In this document: positions 17,920 to 26,198 of the stretch, one piece after another
Layout: each line of letters opens with the position of its first letter
How positions within the stretch are numbered: position 1 is the first letter of the stretch
Source of the DNA: Deltaproteobacteria bacterium
Lineage (GTDB): Bacteria > Myxococcota > Myxococcia > Myxococcales > Anaeromyxobacteraceae
Reading direction: 5' to 3'
NCBI GenBank assembly: GCA_016214955.1
Contig: JACRMN010000017.1
Coordinates: 124,001-188,000, forward strand
DNA: 64,000 nucleotides
Translations under genes and position numbers: made by a program
The notes under the pieces: model-generated
Told to the model about the DNA's origin: nothing
Seen by the model: only the letters and a program-made list of their open reading frames with translations
Databases searched by the model: none

Positions 17920-19545
17920 ATGAGTCCCAAGGAGATCGCGCGCCGGCGTACCTTCGCCATCATCTCGCACCCCGACGCCGGCAAGACCACCCTCACCGAG
18001 AAGCTGCTGCTCTACGGCGGCGTGATCCAGCTCGCCGGCGCGGTCAAGGCCAAGCGCGGCCGCGCCAGCGCCGTTTCCGACTGGATGGCCATCGAGCGCG
18101 AGCGCGGCATTTCCATCACCACCTCGGTGCTGCAGTTCCCGTGGCGCGGCTACCAGCTCAACCTCCTCGACACCCCCGGCCACGCCGACTTCAGCGAGGA
18201 CACCTACCGGACGCTGCACGCCGTGGACGGCGCGGTGATGCTCCTCGACCGCGCCAAGGGCGTGGAGGCCCAGACCAAGAAGCTCTTCCGGGTCTGCAAG
18301 CAGCGGGCGATCCCCATCTTCTCCTTCGTCAACAAGATGGACCGGCCCGGCCGCGACCCCTTCGACCTCATCGGCGAGGTGGAGGCGGTGCTCGGCATCG
18401 GCGTCTTCCCCGTGACCTGGCCCATCTTCCGCGAGGGCACATTCCGCGGCGTCTGGCACCGGCTGGCGCGGCGGGTGTACCTCTTCGACGCCGGCCACGC
18501 CTCCTCCTCGGCCGGCGTGGGCGCCGAGCGGCCGCCGGTGGAGGTCACCGGCATCGACGACCCGCTGGTGCGCGAGGAGCTGGACGAGGAGGGGCACGAC
18601 CGGCTGCGCCACGACGCCGAGCTGCTCGAGGCGGCCGGCGACGAGTTCGACCAGGAGCGCTTCCTGGCCGGCGGACTCTCGCCCCTCTTCTTCGGCTCGG
18701 CCATCAACAACTTCGGCCTCGAGCCCTTCCTGGAGACCTTCTGCCAGCTCATGCCGCCGCCGCGCAGCCGCGCCACCGACCAGGGGCCGGTGGCGCCGGA
18801 GCGGGCCGAGTTCAGCGGCTTCGTGTTCAAGGTGCAGGCCAACATGGACAAGGCCCACCGCGACCGCGTGGCCTTCGTGCGCATCTGCTCCGGCAAGATG
18901 GTGCGCGGCATGAAGGTGACCCACGTGCGCACCGGCAAGCAGGTGCGCCTCGCCAACCCGGCGCAGTTCATGGCCCGGGAGCGCAACGTGGTGGACGAGT
19001 CCTTCCCCGGAGACGTGGTGGGCGTCCACGACCCCGGCACCTTCGAGATCGGCGACACCCTCACCGAGGGCTCGCTCTTCTCCTTCGAGCCCATCCCCAG
19101 CTTCGCCCCCGAGCACTTCGCCCGGCTGGTGATGGTCGACCCGCTGAAGCGCAAGCAGTTCGGCCGCGGCATCGAGCAGCTCGCCCAGGAAGGCACCATC
19201 CAGCTGTACCACCCGCCCGCCGGCCGCACCGGCGACCTGGTGCTCGGCGCCCTGGGGCAGCTCCAGTTCGAGGTGGTGAAGTACCGGCTGGAGGAGGAGT
19301 ACGGCGTGGCCGTCCGGCTGGAGGGGGTGCCCTGGCAGCTGGCGCGCTGGCCGCAGCGGCGCGACGGCGGGCCGCTGGACCTCGACCACCTGTCCTCGGC
19401 GGTGGAGGGGATGGTGGTGCTCGACGTCCGCGACAGGCCGGTGGTGCTCTTCGACAGGCCCTGGGCGCTCCAGACCGCCGAGCGGCTCCACCCCGAGTAC
19501 CTCTTCAACGAGACGGCGGTGGGCGTGGTGGTGCGCGCGGCGTGA
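17920..19545 (+). CDS. prfC: Peptide chain release factor 3
   Basis: RF3 is a translation GTPase that removes RF1 or RF2 from the ribosome after termination. The 541-residue length fits. GTPase motifs are seen in order: SHPDAGKTTLTEKLLLYGG (G1), the switch segment MAIERERGISITTSV, DTPGHADFSEDTYRTL (G3) and NKMDRPGRDPFDL (G4). The RF3 insertion and the C-terminal domain (QLQFEVVKYRLEEEYGV) follow. It is transcribed after lutB-A with a 99-base gap and seems a separate unit. No oddity was noticed. Confidence 0.96.
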   Translation: MSPKEIARRRTFAIISHPDAGKTTLTEKLLLYGGVIQLAGAVKAKRGRASAVSDWMAIERERGISITTSVLQFPWRGYQLNLLDTPGHADFSEDTYRTLHAVDGAVMLLDRAKGVEAQTKKLFRVCKQRAIPIFSFVNKMDRPGRDPFDLIGEVEAVLGIGVFPVTWPIFREGTFRGVWHRLARRVYLFDAGHASSSAGVGAERPPVEVTGIDDPLVREELDEEGHDRLRHDAELLEAAGDEFDQERFLAGGLSPLFFGSAINNFGLEPFLETFCQLMPPPRSRATDQGPVAPERAEFSGFVFKVQANMDKAHRDRVAFVRICSGKMVRGMKVTHVRTGKQVRLANPAQFMARERNVVDESFPGDVVGVHDPGTFEIGDTLTEGSLFSFEPIPSFAPEHFARLVMVDPLKRKQFGRGIEQLAQEGTIQLYHPPAGRTGDLVLGALGQLQFEVVKYRLEEEYGVAVRLEGVPWQLARWPQRRDGGPLDLDHLSSAVEGMVVLDVRDRPVVLFDRPWALQTAERLHPEYLFNETAVGVVVRAA

Positions 19546-19639
19546 CGAGGCCGGGGCGGGGGCGCCCCGCGAAGCACGGATCGTGACACTCGCCCGGCCG
19601 GGGGCTGTTCCCGGCGGGCGGCGCGTGACAGGGTGCCCC

Positions 19640-21022
19640 ATGCCCGCCCTCCGCTCGCTCCGCGCCCCGCTCCTGCTGCTCCTCCTGCCGGCCCTGGCGG
19701 CCTGCGGTGGCTCCGACTCCTCGAAGGCCGCTGCGCCCACCTGCGATCTCTCCGGCGCCGTGCCGGTGGCCCACGGCTCCAGCCCCTCCGGCAGCGAGAC
19801 CTGGGCCTCCGGCGTCCACCGGGTGACCACCACGCTCACCATCCCGGCCTCCGCCACCCTGACCATCGCCGCCTGCGCGCGGGTGGAGCTGGCGCCCGAC
19901 GCCTCGCTGATCGTCAACGGCGGCCTGGTGGCGGCGGGCACCGCCGCAGGCCCCATCAGCTTCGTCCGCTCCACCGCGGCCTCGCCCTGGGCGGCCATCC
20001 AGGTCCTCGGCAGCGCCGACCTGGCCCACACCACCCTGGCGGGCGGCGGCGGCAGCCTCCCCATGGCCACCTCCGACACGCTGGGCGCGCCGCTCTTCGT
20101 CCACGGGTTCGGGACGCCGGTGCCGCGCCTGCTCAAGGTGACCCAGGTGACCGTGGACGGGACCACCGGCATCGGCGTGGCGCTGGTGGGTGCGGGCTTC
20201 GAGGCCGGGTCCACCGGGCTCACGGTGCGCAACGCCGGCTCCTACCCGCTCTACCTGGGCGCCGACGTGGCCGACACGCTCCCGGCCGGCGACTACGCCG
20301 CCAACGCCAGCCCGGCCATCGCGCTGCAGACCGCCTACTTCGCGGGGCAGGACAACCAGCGCACCATCGGCCGCGACCTCACCATCCCCAACCGCGGCGT
20401 GCCCTACCGCGTGGGCATCCGCGATCCGGGCACCATCCGGATCGGCTCCGCGACGGGGCCGGCCCCGCTCGTCACCGTCGAGCCCGGCGTGGTGATCGCC
20501 TTCCCGCGCGCTACCTTCTCCACCGGCCGCATCCTCGTGGACGGCGCCACCTCGGGCGCGGCCATGACCGTGGCCCAGGGGGCGCTGCGCGCGGTGGGCA
20601 CGGCGGCGGCGCCGGTCGTCTTCCGCTCCGCCGAGGCCACGCCCGCGGCCGGCGACTGGACGGGCCTCTCCTTCACCGGCGTGGACGCGCGCACCCGCCT
20701 GGAGCGGGTGGAGATCCGGCACGCCGGCGGCAACTCCGGGGCGCTGGGCACCTGCACCACCAACTCCGGCGCCACCACCTCCGAGTTCGACGGCGATGCC
20801 GCGCTCCAGATCTTCGTGGAGAACGGCTACCCCGCGGCCTCGTTCCTGGCGTCGAGCACCATCGCCCAGAGTGCAGGGAGCGGCATCTACCGGGCCTGGA
20901 GCGTCGGCGACGTGGACTTCCTGGCCGGCAACGCCCTCTCCGGCATCGCCTTCTGCTCGCAGACCCTGGTGCCGGACGACCTCAACGTCTGCCCCGCCGG
21001 ACCCTGTCCCGCGGCGCCGTAG
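19640..21022 (+). CDS. Putative outer-membrane lipoprotein with beta-helix-like sequence
   Basis: This 460-residue protein begins with a lipoprotein signal peptide, RAPLLLLLLPALAACGGSDSS, with the lipobox Cys near residue 22. The mature part is rich in short Val/Thr/Ala strands with repeated phrases such as SATLTIAACARVELAPDASL and AAGTAAGPISFVRS, suggestive of a right-handed beta-helix or beta-solenoid. Four or more cysteines sit at the C-terminus (FCSQTL, NVCPAGPCP) and may form disulfides. ATG 19640 is chosen because the signal peptide starts there. No enzymatic motif is recognised. A surface or adhesin-like role is only a guess. Confidence 0.7.
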   Translation: MPALRSLRAPLLLLLLPALAACGGSDSSKAAAPTCDLSGAVPVAHGSSPSGSETWASGVHRVTTTLTIPASATLTIAACARVELAPDASLIVNGGLVAAGTAAGPISFVRSTAASPWAAIQVLGSADLAHTTLAGGGGSLPMATSDTLGAPLFVHGFGTPVPRLLKVTQVTVDGTTGIGVALVGAGFEAGSTGLTVRNAGSYPLYLGADVADTLPAGDYAANASPAIALQTAYFAGQDNQRTIGRDLTIPNRGVPYRVGIRDPGTIRIGSATGPAPLVTVEPGVVIAFPRATFSTGRILVDGATSGAAMTVAQGALRAVGTAAAPVVFRSAEATPAAGDWTGLSFTGVDARTRLERVEIRHAGGNSGALGTCTTNSGATTSEFDGDAALQIFVENGYPAASFLASSTIAQSAGSGIYRAWSVGDVDFLAGNALSGIAFCSQTLVPDDLNVCPAGPCPAAP

Positions 21023-21151
21023 CGTCCCGCACCCGCGGCCGGCGAGCGCCCCGTGCCGACCCCCGCGGCCACGCGACCGTTGCCCGGTGGCGGCCGGGCT
21101 GCGATCCTGCCGCCCCGGCCCGGGTTCACCGGACCGTGAAAGGGAGGGATC

Positions 21152-21976
21152 ATGTTCGTGAGGCTCGCGCTCGCCGTGCTGCTCGCCACCCCAACGCTGG
21201 CCGCCGCCGCGAAGCCCGACAAGGCGGGCTGCGCAGACCACCCGCTCTTCAACCGGATGGCCGGCTTCTACCTGAAGAACTGCTCCGACAAGACCTTCGA
21301 CGCCTACAAGTTCCCCGTCGGCGCGGGCCGGAACGTGAAGGACGAGGTGGTGGAGGGCCGGTTCCGCATCCTGACCTACCAGTTCGACGGCAAGCCGCAG
21401 CCCAGCGCGCTGCAGTGGATCCGCAACTACCAGAACGCGGTCAAGCAGGCAGGCGGCGAGGTGCTCTTCGAGAGCAGCGGGAAGACGACCCTGCGGCTCA
21501 AGCGCGGCGGCGCCGAGACCTGGGTGGTGGCCGGCAACTACGGCAGCGACTTCTCCCTGCACATCGTCGAGCGGCAGGCCATGGTGCAGGAGATCCAGGC
21601 CAACGCCGCGGCGCTGCTGGCCGCGCTCACCGCCGACGGCCGCGCCACCGTCAACGGCATCTTCTTCGACACCGGCCTGGCGGTCGTGAAGCCGGAGTCG
21701 GCCCCGGCGCTCGCCGAGGTGTCGAAGCTCCTCTCGCAGGGGCCGGCGCTGAAGCTCCGGGTGGTGGGCCACACCGACTCCACCGGCGCCCTCGACGCCA
21801 ACCTGAAGCTCTCCCAGGCGCGCGCCGAGGCGGTGGTGCAGGCGCTCGTCTCCCAGCACCAGGTCGCGGCGGCGCGGCTCACGGCCCACGGCGTCGGCCC
21901 GCTGGCGCCGGCGGCGAGCAACCGCACCGACGAGGGGCGGGCCCGCAACCGGCGGGTCGAGATCATCGAGCAGTAG
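21152..21976 (+). CDS. OmpA-family outer membrane/peptidoglycan-associated protein
   Basis: The 274-residue protein has a signal peptide (MFVRLALAVLLATPTLAAAA) and an OmpA-like peptidoglycan-binding domain at about 160-274. That domain begins VNGIFFDTGLAVVKPES and contains LRVVGHTDSTGALDANLKLSQARAEAV and the ending GRARNRRVEIIEQ, including the conserved Asp and Arg that hold diaminopimelate. The N-terminal 120 residues (HPLFNRMAGFYLKNCSDKTFD) resemble the module often paired with OmpA in short periplasmic proteins and have two Cys. It is preceded by AGGGAGGG. No beta-barrel is seen, so it is more likely periplasmic than an integral porin. Confidence 0.88.
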   Translation: MFVRLALAVLLATPTLAAAAKPDKAGCADHPLFNRMAGFYLKNCSDKTFDAYKFPVGAGRNVKDEVVEGRFRILTYQFDGKPQPSALQWIRNYQNAVKQAGGEVLFESSGKTTLRLKRGGAETWVVAGNYGSDFSLHIVERQAMVQEIQANAAALLAALTADGRATVNGIFFDTGLAVVKPESAPALAEVSKLLSQGPALKLRVVGHTDSTGALDANLKLSQARAEAVVQALVSQHQVAAARLTAHGVGPLAPAASNRTDEGRARNRRVEIIEQ

Positions 21977-22210
21977 GGAGCCGGCGCTCGACGGGAGGGC
22001 CCCGGGGAGAGCCGCGCCCGTCGGCGCCCCCGGGGTCCTCGCCGGCTCACCCCGGATGCGGTGTCCCGCACAGGCTCGCCGGAACGGGGTGGCCCACGTG
22101 GTGCCTCCAGCACCCCAGGTGCGGGGTGGCCGAGGTCGCACCGAGCGTGTTATCGAGCCTTCCATCTCCCGCCGCCCGCCAGGGCGCCGCCGGGGCGAGA
22201 AAGGGCTCCC

Positions 22211-23410
22211 ATGGACGACCAGGCCCAGCCGCCGCAGGAAGCGCTCCCCACCGCCCCCGCGCCATCTCCCGGAGAGGCTGCGCCCCCGGCGGTGGCACGG
22301 GTGCCGCGCGAGGTCCCGGTCCGGTTCACCGGGACCGGCGGCGAGTACTTCCGCATCTGGGCAGTCAACCTGCTGCTCACCATCGCCACGCTCGGCATCT
22401 ACTCCGCCTGGGCCAAGGTCCGGAAGACGCGGTGGTTCTGGGGCAACACCCAGGTGGATGGCGCCTCCTTCCAGTTCCACGGCAGCCCGATGGCCATCCT
22501 CCGGGGGCGCATCCTGGTGGGCGTGGCCTTCGGCCTCTACACCCTGCTCGGCCGGATCTCCGTCGGGGCAGCGGTCGTCGGGTCGGTGGTGCTCGCCGCC
22601 GCAGCACCGTGGCTCCTGCAGAAGGCGCTGCGCTTCCGGCTCAGCAACTCCACCTGGCGCGGGCTGCGCTTCGGCTTCGCCTCCACCACCGCCGAGGCCT
22701 ACGGCGCCCTGGCGCCCGCGGTGGTCCTCTGGCTCATGTTCACGGTGGTGATGACCCAGGTGACGCCCGGCGCTCCGCCGAGTCCCTTCGCCATCCTCGG
22801 GATCTACGCGCTGGCCCTGGCGCTCGCCCCGCTGCTGCACCACCGCTTCAAGCGCTGGCAGCACGGCGCCACCACCTGCGGCGGCCTCCGCTTCGCGCTC
22901 CAGCCGTCGATCGGCCCGTTCTACAAGCTCTACGGCCTCACGTTCCTCGTGGGCGTCCTCCCCTTCGGAATGCTGATGGGCGCCATGATCGCCATCTTCG
23001 CGGCAGTCCGGCCGCCCGCAGCCGACGCTTCCGTCGCCACCCTCGGCCCTGCTCTGGTCGGGATCTACCTGGGCATGGCACTCGTCTACCTGGTGCCGGG
23101 CGCCTACTTCTCGGCGCGCCTCCAGCGGCTCGTCTGGTCGAGGACCCAGGGCGGCCCGGTCCGCTTCTCCACCCGCGTCACCATGTGGGGGATGGTCAAG
23201 GTCTGGCTCGTGAACGGCCTCCTCACCCTCCTCACGCTCGGCCTCTACTGGCCCTACGCGGCGGTGGCCATCGCGCGCTACAAGCTGGAGTGCATGAGCC
23301 TCGCCACCTCCGCGCCGCTCGAGGAGATCGCCGCCGGGGCCGGCACCGTCGAGGCCTCGGCCACCGGCGAGGGGGCGGTGGACGTCTTCGGCTGGGACTT
23401 CGGCCTGTGA
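22211..23410 (+). CDS. YjgN/DUF898 multipass membrane protein
   Basis: This 399-residue protein starts with a Pro/Ala-rich cytoplasmic tail and then has about eight membrane segments in two similar halves. Each half contains the YjgN/DUF898 pattern: VRFTGTGGEYFRIWAVNLLLTIATLGIYSAWAKVRKTRWFWGNTQ near the start (shown in parts), and FSTRVTMWGMVKVWLVNGL with TLGLYWPYAAVAIARYKLE near the end. Function of the family is unknown. It overlaps the next gene, an M48 peptidase, by GTGA; YjgN genes are often found beside M48 peptidases, which suggests a shared membrane role. ATG 22211 is preceded by GAGAAAGGG. Confidence 0.88.
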   Translation: MDDQAQPPQEALPTAPAPSPGEAAPPAVARVPREVPVRFTGTGGEYFRIWAVNLLLTIATLGIYSAWAKVRKTRWFWGNTQVDGASFQFHGSPMAILRGRILVGVAFGLYTLLGRISVGAAVVGSVVLAAAAPWLLQKALRFRLSNSTWRGLRFGFASTTAEAYGALAPAVVLWLMFTVVMTQVTPGAPPSPFAILGIYALALALAPLLHHRFKRWQHGATTCGGLRFALQPSIGPFYKLYGLTFLVGVLPFGMLMGAMIAIFAAVRPPAADASVATLGPALVGIYLGMALVYLVPGAYFSARLQRLVWSRTQGGPVRFSTRVTMWGMVKVWLVNGLLTLLTLGLYWPYAAVAIARYKLECMSLATSAPLEEIAAGAGTVEASATGEGAVDVFGWDFGL

Positions 23411-24453
23411 CCCGACCCGCCCTCGAAGGCCTGCTCTTCGACGGGCGAACGGCGGCCGCCGCGCCGGTGCGGGTGCTGATCGAGGAGGGCTCGCTCCTCG
23501 TCACCGCGCCCGACGGCGCCGTGCTCCACCGCCGGCCGCTCTCCGGGCTCCAGGTATCGGAGCCCTTCGCCAGCGCGCCGCGGCAGGTGACGCTGCCGGG
23601 CGGCGCCGTGGTCGAGGTCGCCGACGGGGCCGGGCTCACCACCGCCCTGGCGGCGGCGGGGCGCCCCGCCACCCTGGTGGAGCGGCTGCAGCAGCGCTGG
23701 CCGGCGGCCGCGGTCTCGCTGCTCGCGGCGGTGGCGCTCCTGTGGGCGGGCTACGTCCACGGTCTGCCGGCCGCGGTCCGGCTCATCGCCCGCTCGCTCC
23801 CCGGCGACGTCGAGCGGCGGCTCGGCGAGGGGGCCCTGGAGCTGCTCGACGGGCGGCTCCTCCGGCCCAGCGCCCTCCCCGAGGCGGAGCAGCGCGAGGC
23901 GGAGGAGCGGCTGGCGGCGGCGGCCCGGCTCGGCGCCCCGGGGCTGCGCTTCCAGCTGGTGTTCCGCTCCGCCGCCCGCGGGCCGGGGGTCAACGCCTTC
24001 GCCCTGCCCGGCGGCACCATCGTGCTGCTCGACGAGCTGGTGCGGCGCACCGGCGGAGACGACCGGCTGGTGGCGGTGGTGGGCCACGAGCTGGCCCACG
24101 TCTCGCGCCACCACGCCACCGAGGCGCTCCTGCGTGCCGCCGGCGTGGGCGCCGCGGCCAGCATGCTCTGGGGCGACTTCTCCGGCCAGGCCGCCAGCGT
24201 CCCCGCGGTGCTGGCGATGCTCGCCGGCTCGCGCGCCGCCGAGCGGGAGGCCGACGAGGAGGCCGTCCGCTTCCTCGCCGCGGCGGGGCGCACGGCGCGG
24301 CCCATGATCGAGGCGCTCTGCCTGCTCGCGGCCGCGAGCGCGGAGCAGGGGGACCCGCGGTTGCCGGACCTCCTCTCCACCCACCCCGACGTCGGCGAGC
24401 GGCTGGCCCGGCTCGGCGCGCCGGAGGCGGCCTGCGGCGCGGCGGCGCCCTGA
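23407..24453 (+). CDS. M48-family membrane metallopeptidase
   Basis: The 348-residue protein has a short N-terminal soluble part, one membrane segment near residues 98-118 (AAVSLLAAVALLWAGYVHGL) and an M48 zinc peptidase domain. The zinc site is HELAH at residues 227-231 (His227, Glu228, His231) with the third ligand in READEEAV. NAFALPGGTIVLLDELV is also typical of the family. It starts with GTG overlapping the yjgN-like stop, so it is translated with it. The family acts in membrane-protein quality control in other bacteria; that role here is inferred. The end, LLSTHPDVGERLARL, is the usual M48 C-terminus. Confidence 0.92.
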   Translation: MTRPALEGLLFDGRTAAAAPVRVLIEEGSLLVTAPDGAVLHRRPLSGLQVSEPFASAPRQVTLPGGAVVEVADGAGLTTALAAAGRPATLVERLQQRWPAAAVSLLAAVALLWAGYVHGLPAAVRLIARSLPGDVERRLGEGALELLDGRLLRPSALPEAEQREAEERLAAAARLGAPGLRFQLVFRSAARGPGVNAFALPGGTIVLLDELVRRTGGDDRLVAVVGHELAHVSRHHATEALLRAAGVGAAASMLWGDFSGQAASVPAVLAMLAGSRAAEREADEEAVRFLAAAGRTARPMIEALCLLAAASAEQGDPRLPDLLSTHPDVGERLARLGAPEAACGAAAP

Positions 24454-24477
24454 CGTCGCGCCGGGGGCCAGCGAGCC

Positions 24478-24867
24478 CTACGGCGCCACGTAGGTGGCGC
24501 CGCTGATCGGCGTGCAGGCGGCCTGCACCTGGGCAACGGTCATGGGCGCGTAGTACCAGAAGGTGTTCAGCAGCGTGAAGCCGCCGTTGGTCTGGGTGAG
24601 GCGGCAGCCGCCCGACGAGTTGGTGTGGCTGCAGCCGGTGCCGGCGGTGCCGCCGGCCTGGGTGCAGGCCGTGGACAGCGGGCCGGTGGGGTAGGCGCCG
24701 CCGCTCCAGCTCCACTCGGTGCAGCCGTGCGTGGGCGCGGCGACGTCGCAGCTGAAGGTGCCGCTGCCGCCCGCCGCGTCGTTGGAGCCGCTCGACGAGC
24801 CGCCGCAGCCCTGGAGCAGCGCCACCAGCCCGACGACCGCCAGCACCCCGACCATTCGCTTCGCCAT
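24478..24867 (-). CDS. Small Cys-rich putative lipoprotein
   Basis: This 129-residue protein is not recognised. It has a lipoprotein signal peptide (KRMVGVLAVVGLVALLQGC, lipobox Cys near residue 21), then Gly/Ser/Asn linker and a mature part with five more cysteines (FSCDVAAPTHGCTEW, STACTQAGGTAGTGCSHT, GGCRLTQT, QAACTP), likely paired in disulfides. ATG 24867 is preceded by GAGGGGG; an upstream ATG at 24927 would spoil the signal peptide. It converges with the M48 gene 24 bases away. Confidence 0.7.
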   Translation of the reverse strand: MAKRMVGVLAVVGLVALLQGCGGSSSGSNDAAGGSGTFSCDVAAPTHGCTEWSWSGGAYPTGPLSTACTQAGGTAGTGCSHTNSSGGCRLTQTNGGFTLLNTFWYYAPMTVAQVQAACTPISGATYVAP

Positions 24868-25084
24868 GGAGACCCCCTCGAGGAGTACGGCGCCAGCGCT
24901 CGCGCCGGCAGCCGCCACGGTGGACACCGCGGGAAGGAGATCGTGGCGCGCCGCGTCCGCAGGGCGGGCGCGCGTGATGACGCAGGGTGACCCGGGACCC
25001 GGGCGGCTCCTGCCGGAGGAGGGGTGAAGCCCATGCCGCCAGGCCGCCGAGGTCGCGCGCCGGAAATGGGAGCCGCCGGTCCGG

Positions 25085-26194
25085 CTAGGCGCGGAGCTTC
25101 AGCTCCTCGTCGCCGTAGGTGAGGCCCAGGGGCTCGATGACCACCCGCCGCGGCCCGGCCTCGACCCGGCCGGCAACCAGCGCCTCGATGCCGGCGCCGC
25201 GGGCGGCGCGGACGGTGGCCTCGGCGTCGGCCGCGGCCACGTAGACCGCGAAGCCGGCGCCCATGTTGAAGGTCCCGTAGGCTTCCCGGTCGTCGATGCC
25301 GGCCGCCTGCTGCAGGAAGGCCAGCACCGGCGGCACGGGCGGGAGCCTGTCGAAGCGGTAGGTGAAGGCGCCGGGGTGGCGCATGAGCTTCCGCCAGCCG
25401 TGGCCGGTGACGTTGGCCAGGTAGTGGGGCCGGACGCCGGCGGCGTGGAGCGCCTCGGTCACCGGGGAGTAGAGCGGCGTCGGGTCGAGGAGCGCCTCCC
25501 CGTAGCCGCGCCCGTCGCCGATGCGGGTGGCGTAGCCCTGCGGCAGCCGCTCGGCCACCTTGCGGGCCAGCGAGACGCCGTTGGCGTGGATTCCGCTCGA
25601 GTGGAGCAGGACGACGGCGTCGCCGGCGGCCAGCGCCCGGCCGTCCACCAGCCGCTCCCGCGGCCGCACCAAGCCCACGCAGGAGGCGGCCAGGTCGATG
25701 CGCCCCTCCACCACCACGCCGGAGAGGGCCGGCGTCTCGCCTCCGCCCCAGGAGACGCCGCAGCGATCGCAGGCCGCCTTCCAGCCGTTCACGAGGTCGG
25801 CGGCCCGCTCCTGGTCGTCGAACCACCCGGTGCCGCCGGCGGCCCAGTAGGCGTGGACCGAGACCGGGGTGGCGCCCAGGGTGACGAGGTCGTTCACCGC
25901 CATCGCCAGGGTGTCCTGGGCGATGGCCTGGTAGTGGGTGCGCCCGGTGAGGGGGCGCACCGCGTCGGCGATGAGGGCCTTCGTGCCCAGGCACTCGGTG
26001 ATCGAGGCCACCAGCACCTCGCCCAGGTCGAGCACGTAGGCCGACTCGCCGCGCGACTCCTCGATCTCGGCGATGCCGTGGGCCCGGAGGTTGGCAGCGG
26101 TGGCCCGCGCCGCCCGCTGCGCCAGGAGCTTCACCGGGTCGACCTTGTCGTAGTCGACGCCGGCTGCCTTGTAGTCGAGCGGCTTCTGGCCCAT
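25085..26194 (-). CDS. purM: Phosphoribosylformylglycinamidine cyclo-ligase
   Basis: PurM closes the imidazole ring to give AIR, step five of purine synthesis. The 369-residue protein has DYKAAGVDYDKVDP at the start, LVASITECLGTKALIAD, AQDTLAMAVNDLVTLGA (the ATP/Mg segment), SWGGGETPALSGVV, LHSSGIHANGVSLAR and GTFNMGAGFAVYV. It is 4 bases downstream of the DsbA-like gene and so probably in its operon. It is far from purL-purQ, so purine genes are scattered in this genome. Confidence 0.96.
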   Translation of the reverse strand: MGQKPLDYKAAGVDYDKVDPVKLLAQRAARATAANLRAHGIAEIEESRGESAYVLDLGEVLVASITECLGTKALIADAVRPLTGRTHYQAIAQDTLAMAVNDLVTLGATPVSVHAYWAAGGTGWFDDQERAADLVNGWKAACDRCGVSWGGGETPALSGVVVEGRIDLAASCVGLVRPRERLVDGRALAAGDAVVLLHSSGIHANGVSLARKVAERLPQGYATRIGDGRGYGEALLDPTPLYSPVTEALHAAGVRPHYLANVTGHGWRKLMRHPGAFTYRFDRLPPVPPVLAFLQQAAGIDDREAYGTFNMGAGFAVYVAAADAEATVRAARGAGIEALVAGRVEAGPRRVVIEPLGLTYGDEELKLRA

Positions 26195-26198
26195 GCGC

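Noticed and set aside
15613-20232. A 1.5-kb-codon open frame on the minus strand opposite lutC, lutB-A, prfC and the lipoprotein
   Set aside because: It is open only because high third-position GC removes stops from the antisense frame; its translation is rich in Gly, His, Glu and Val with no family motif, while the plus-strand genes have complete catalytic motifs.
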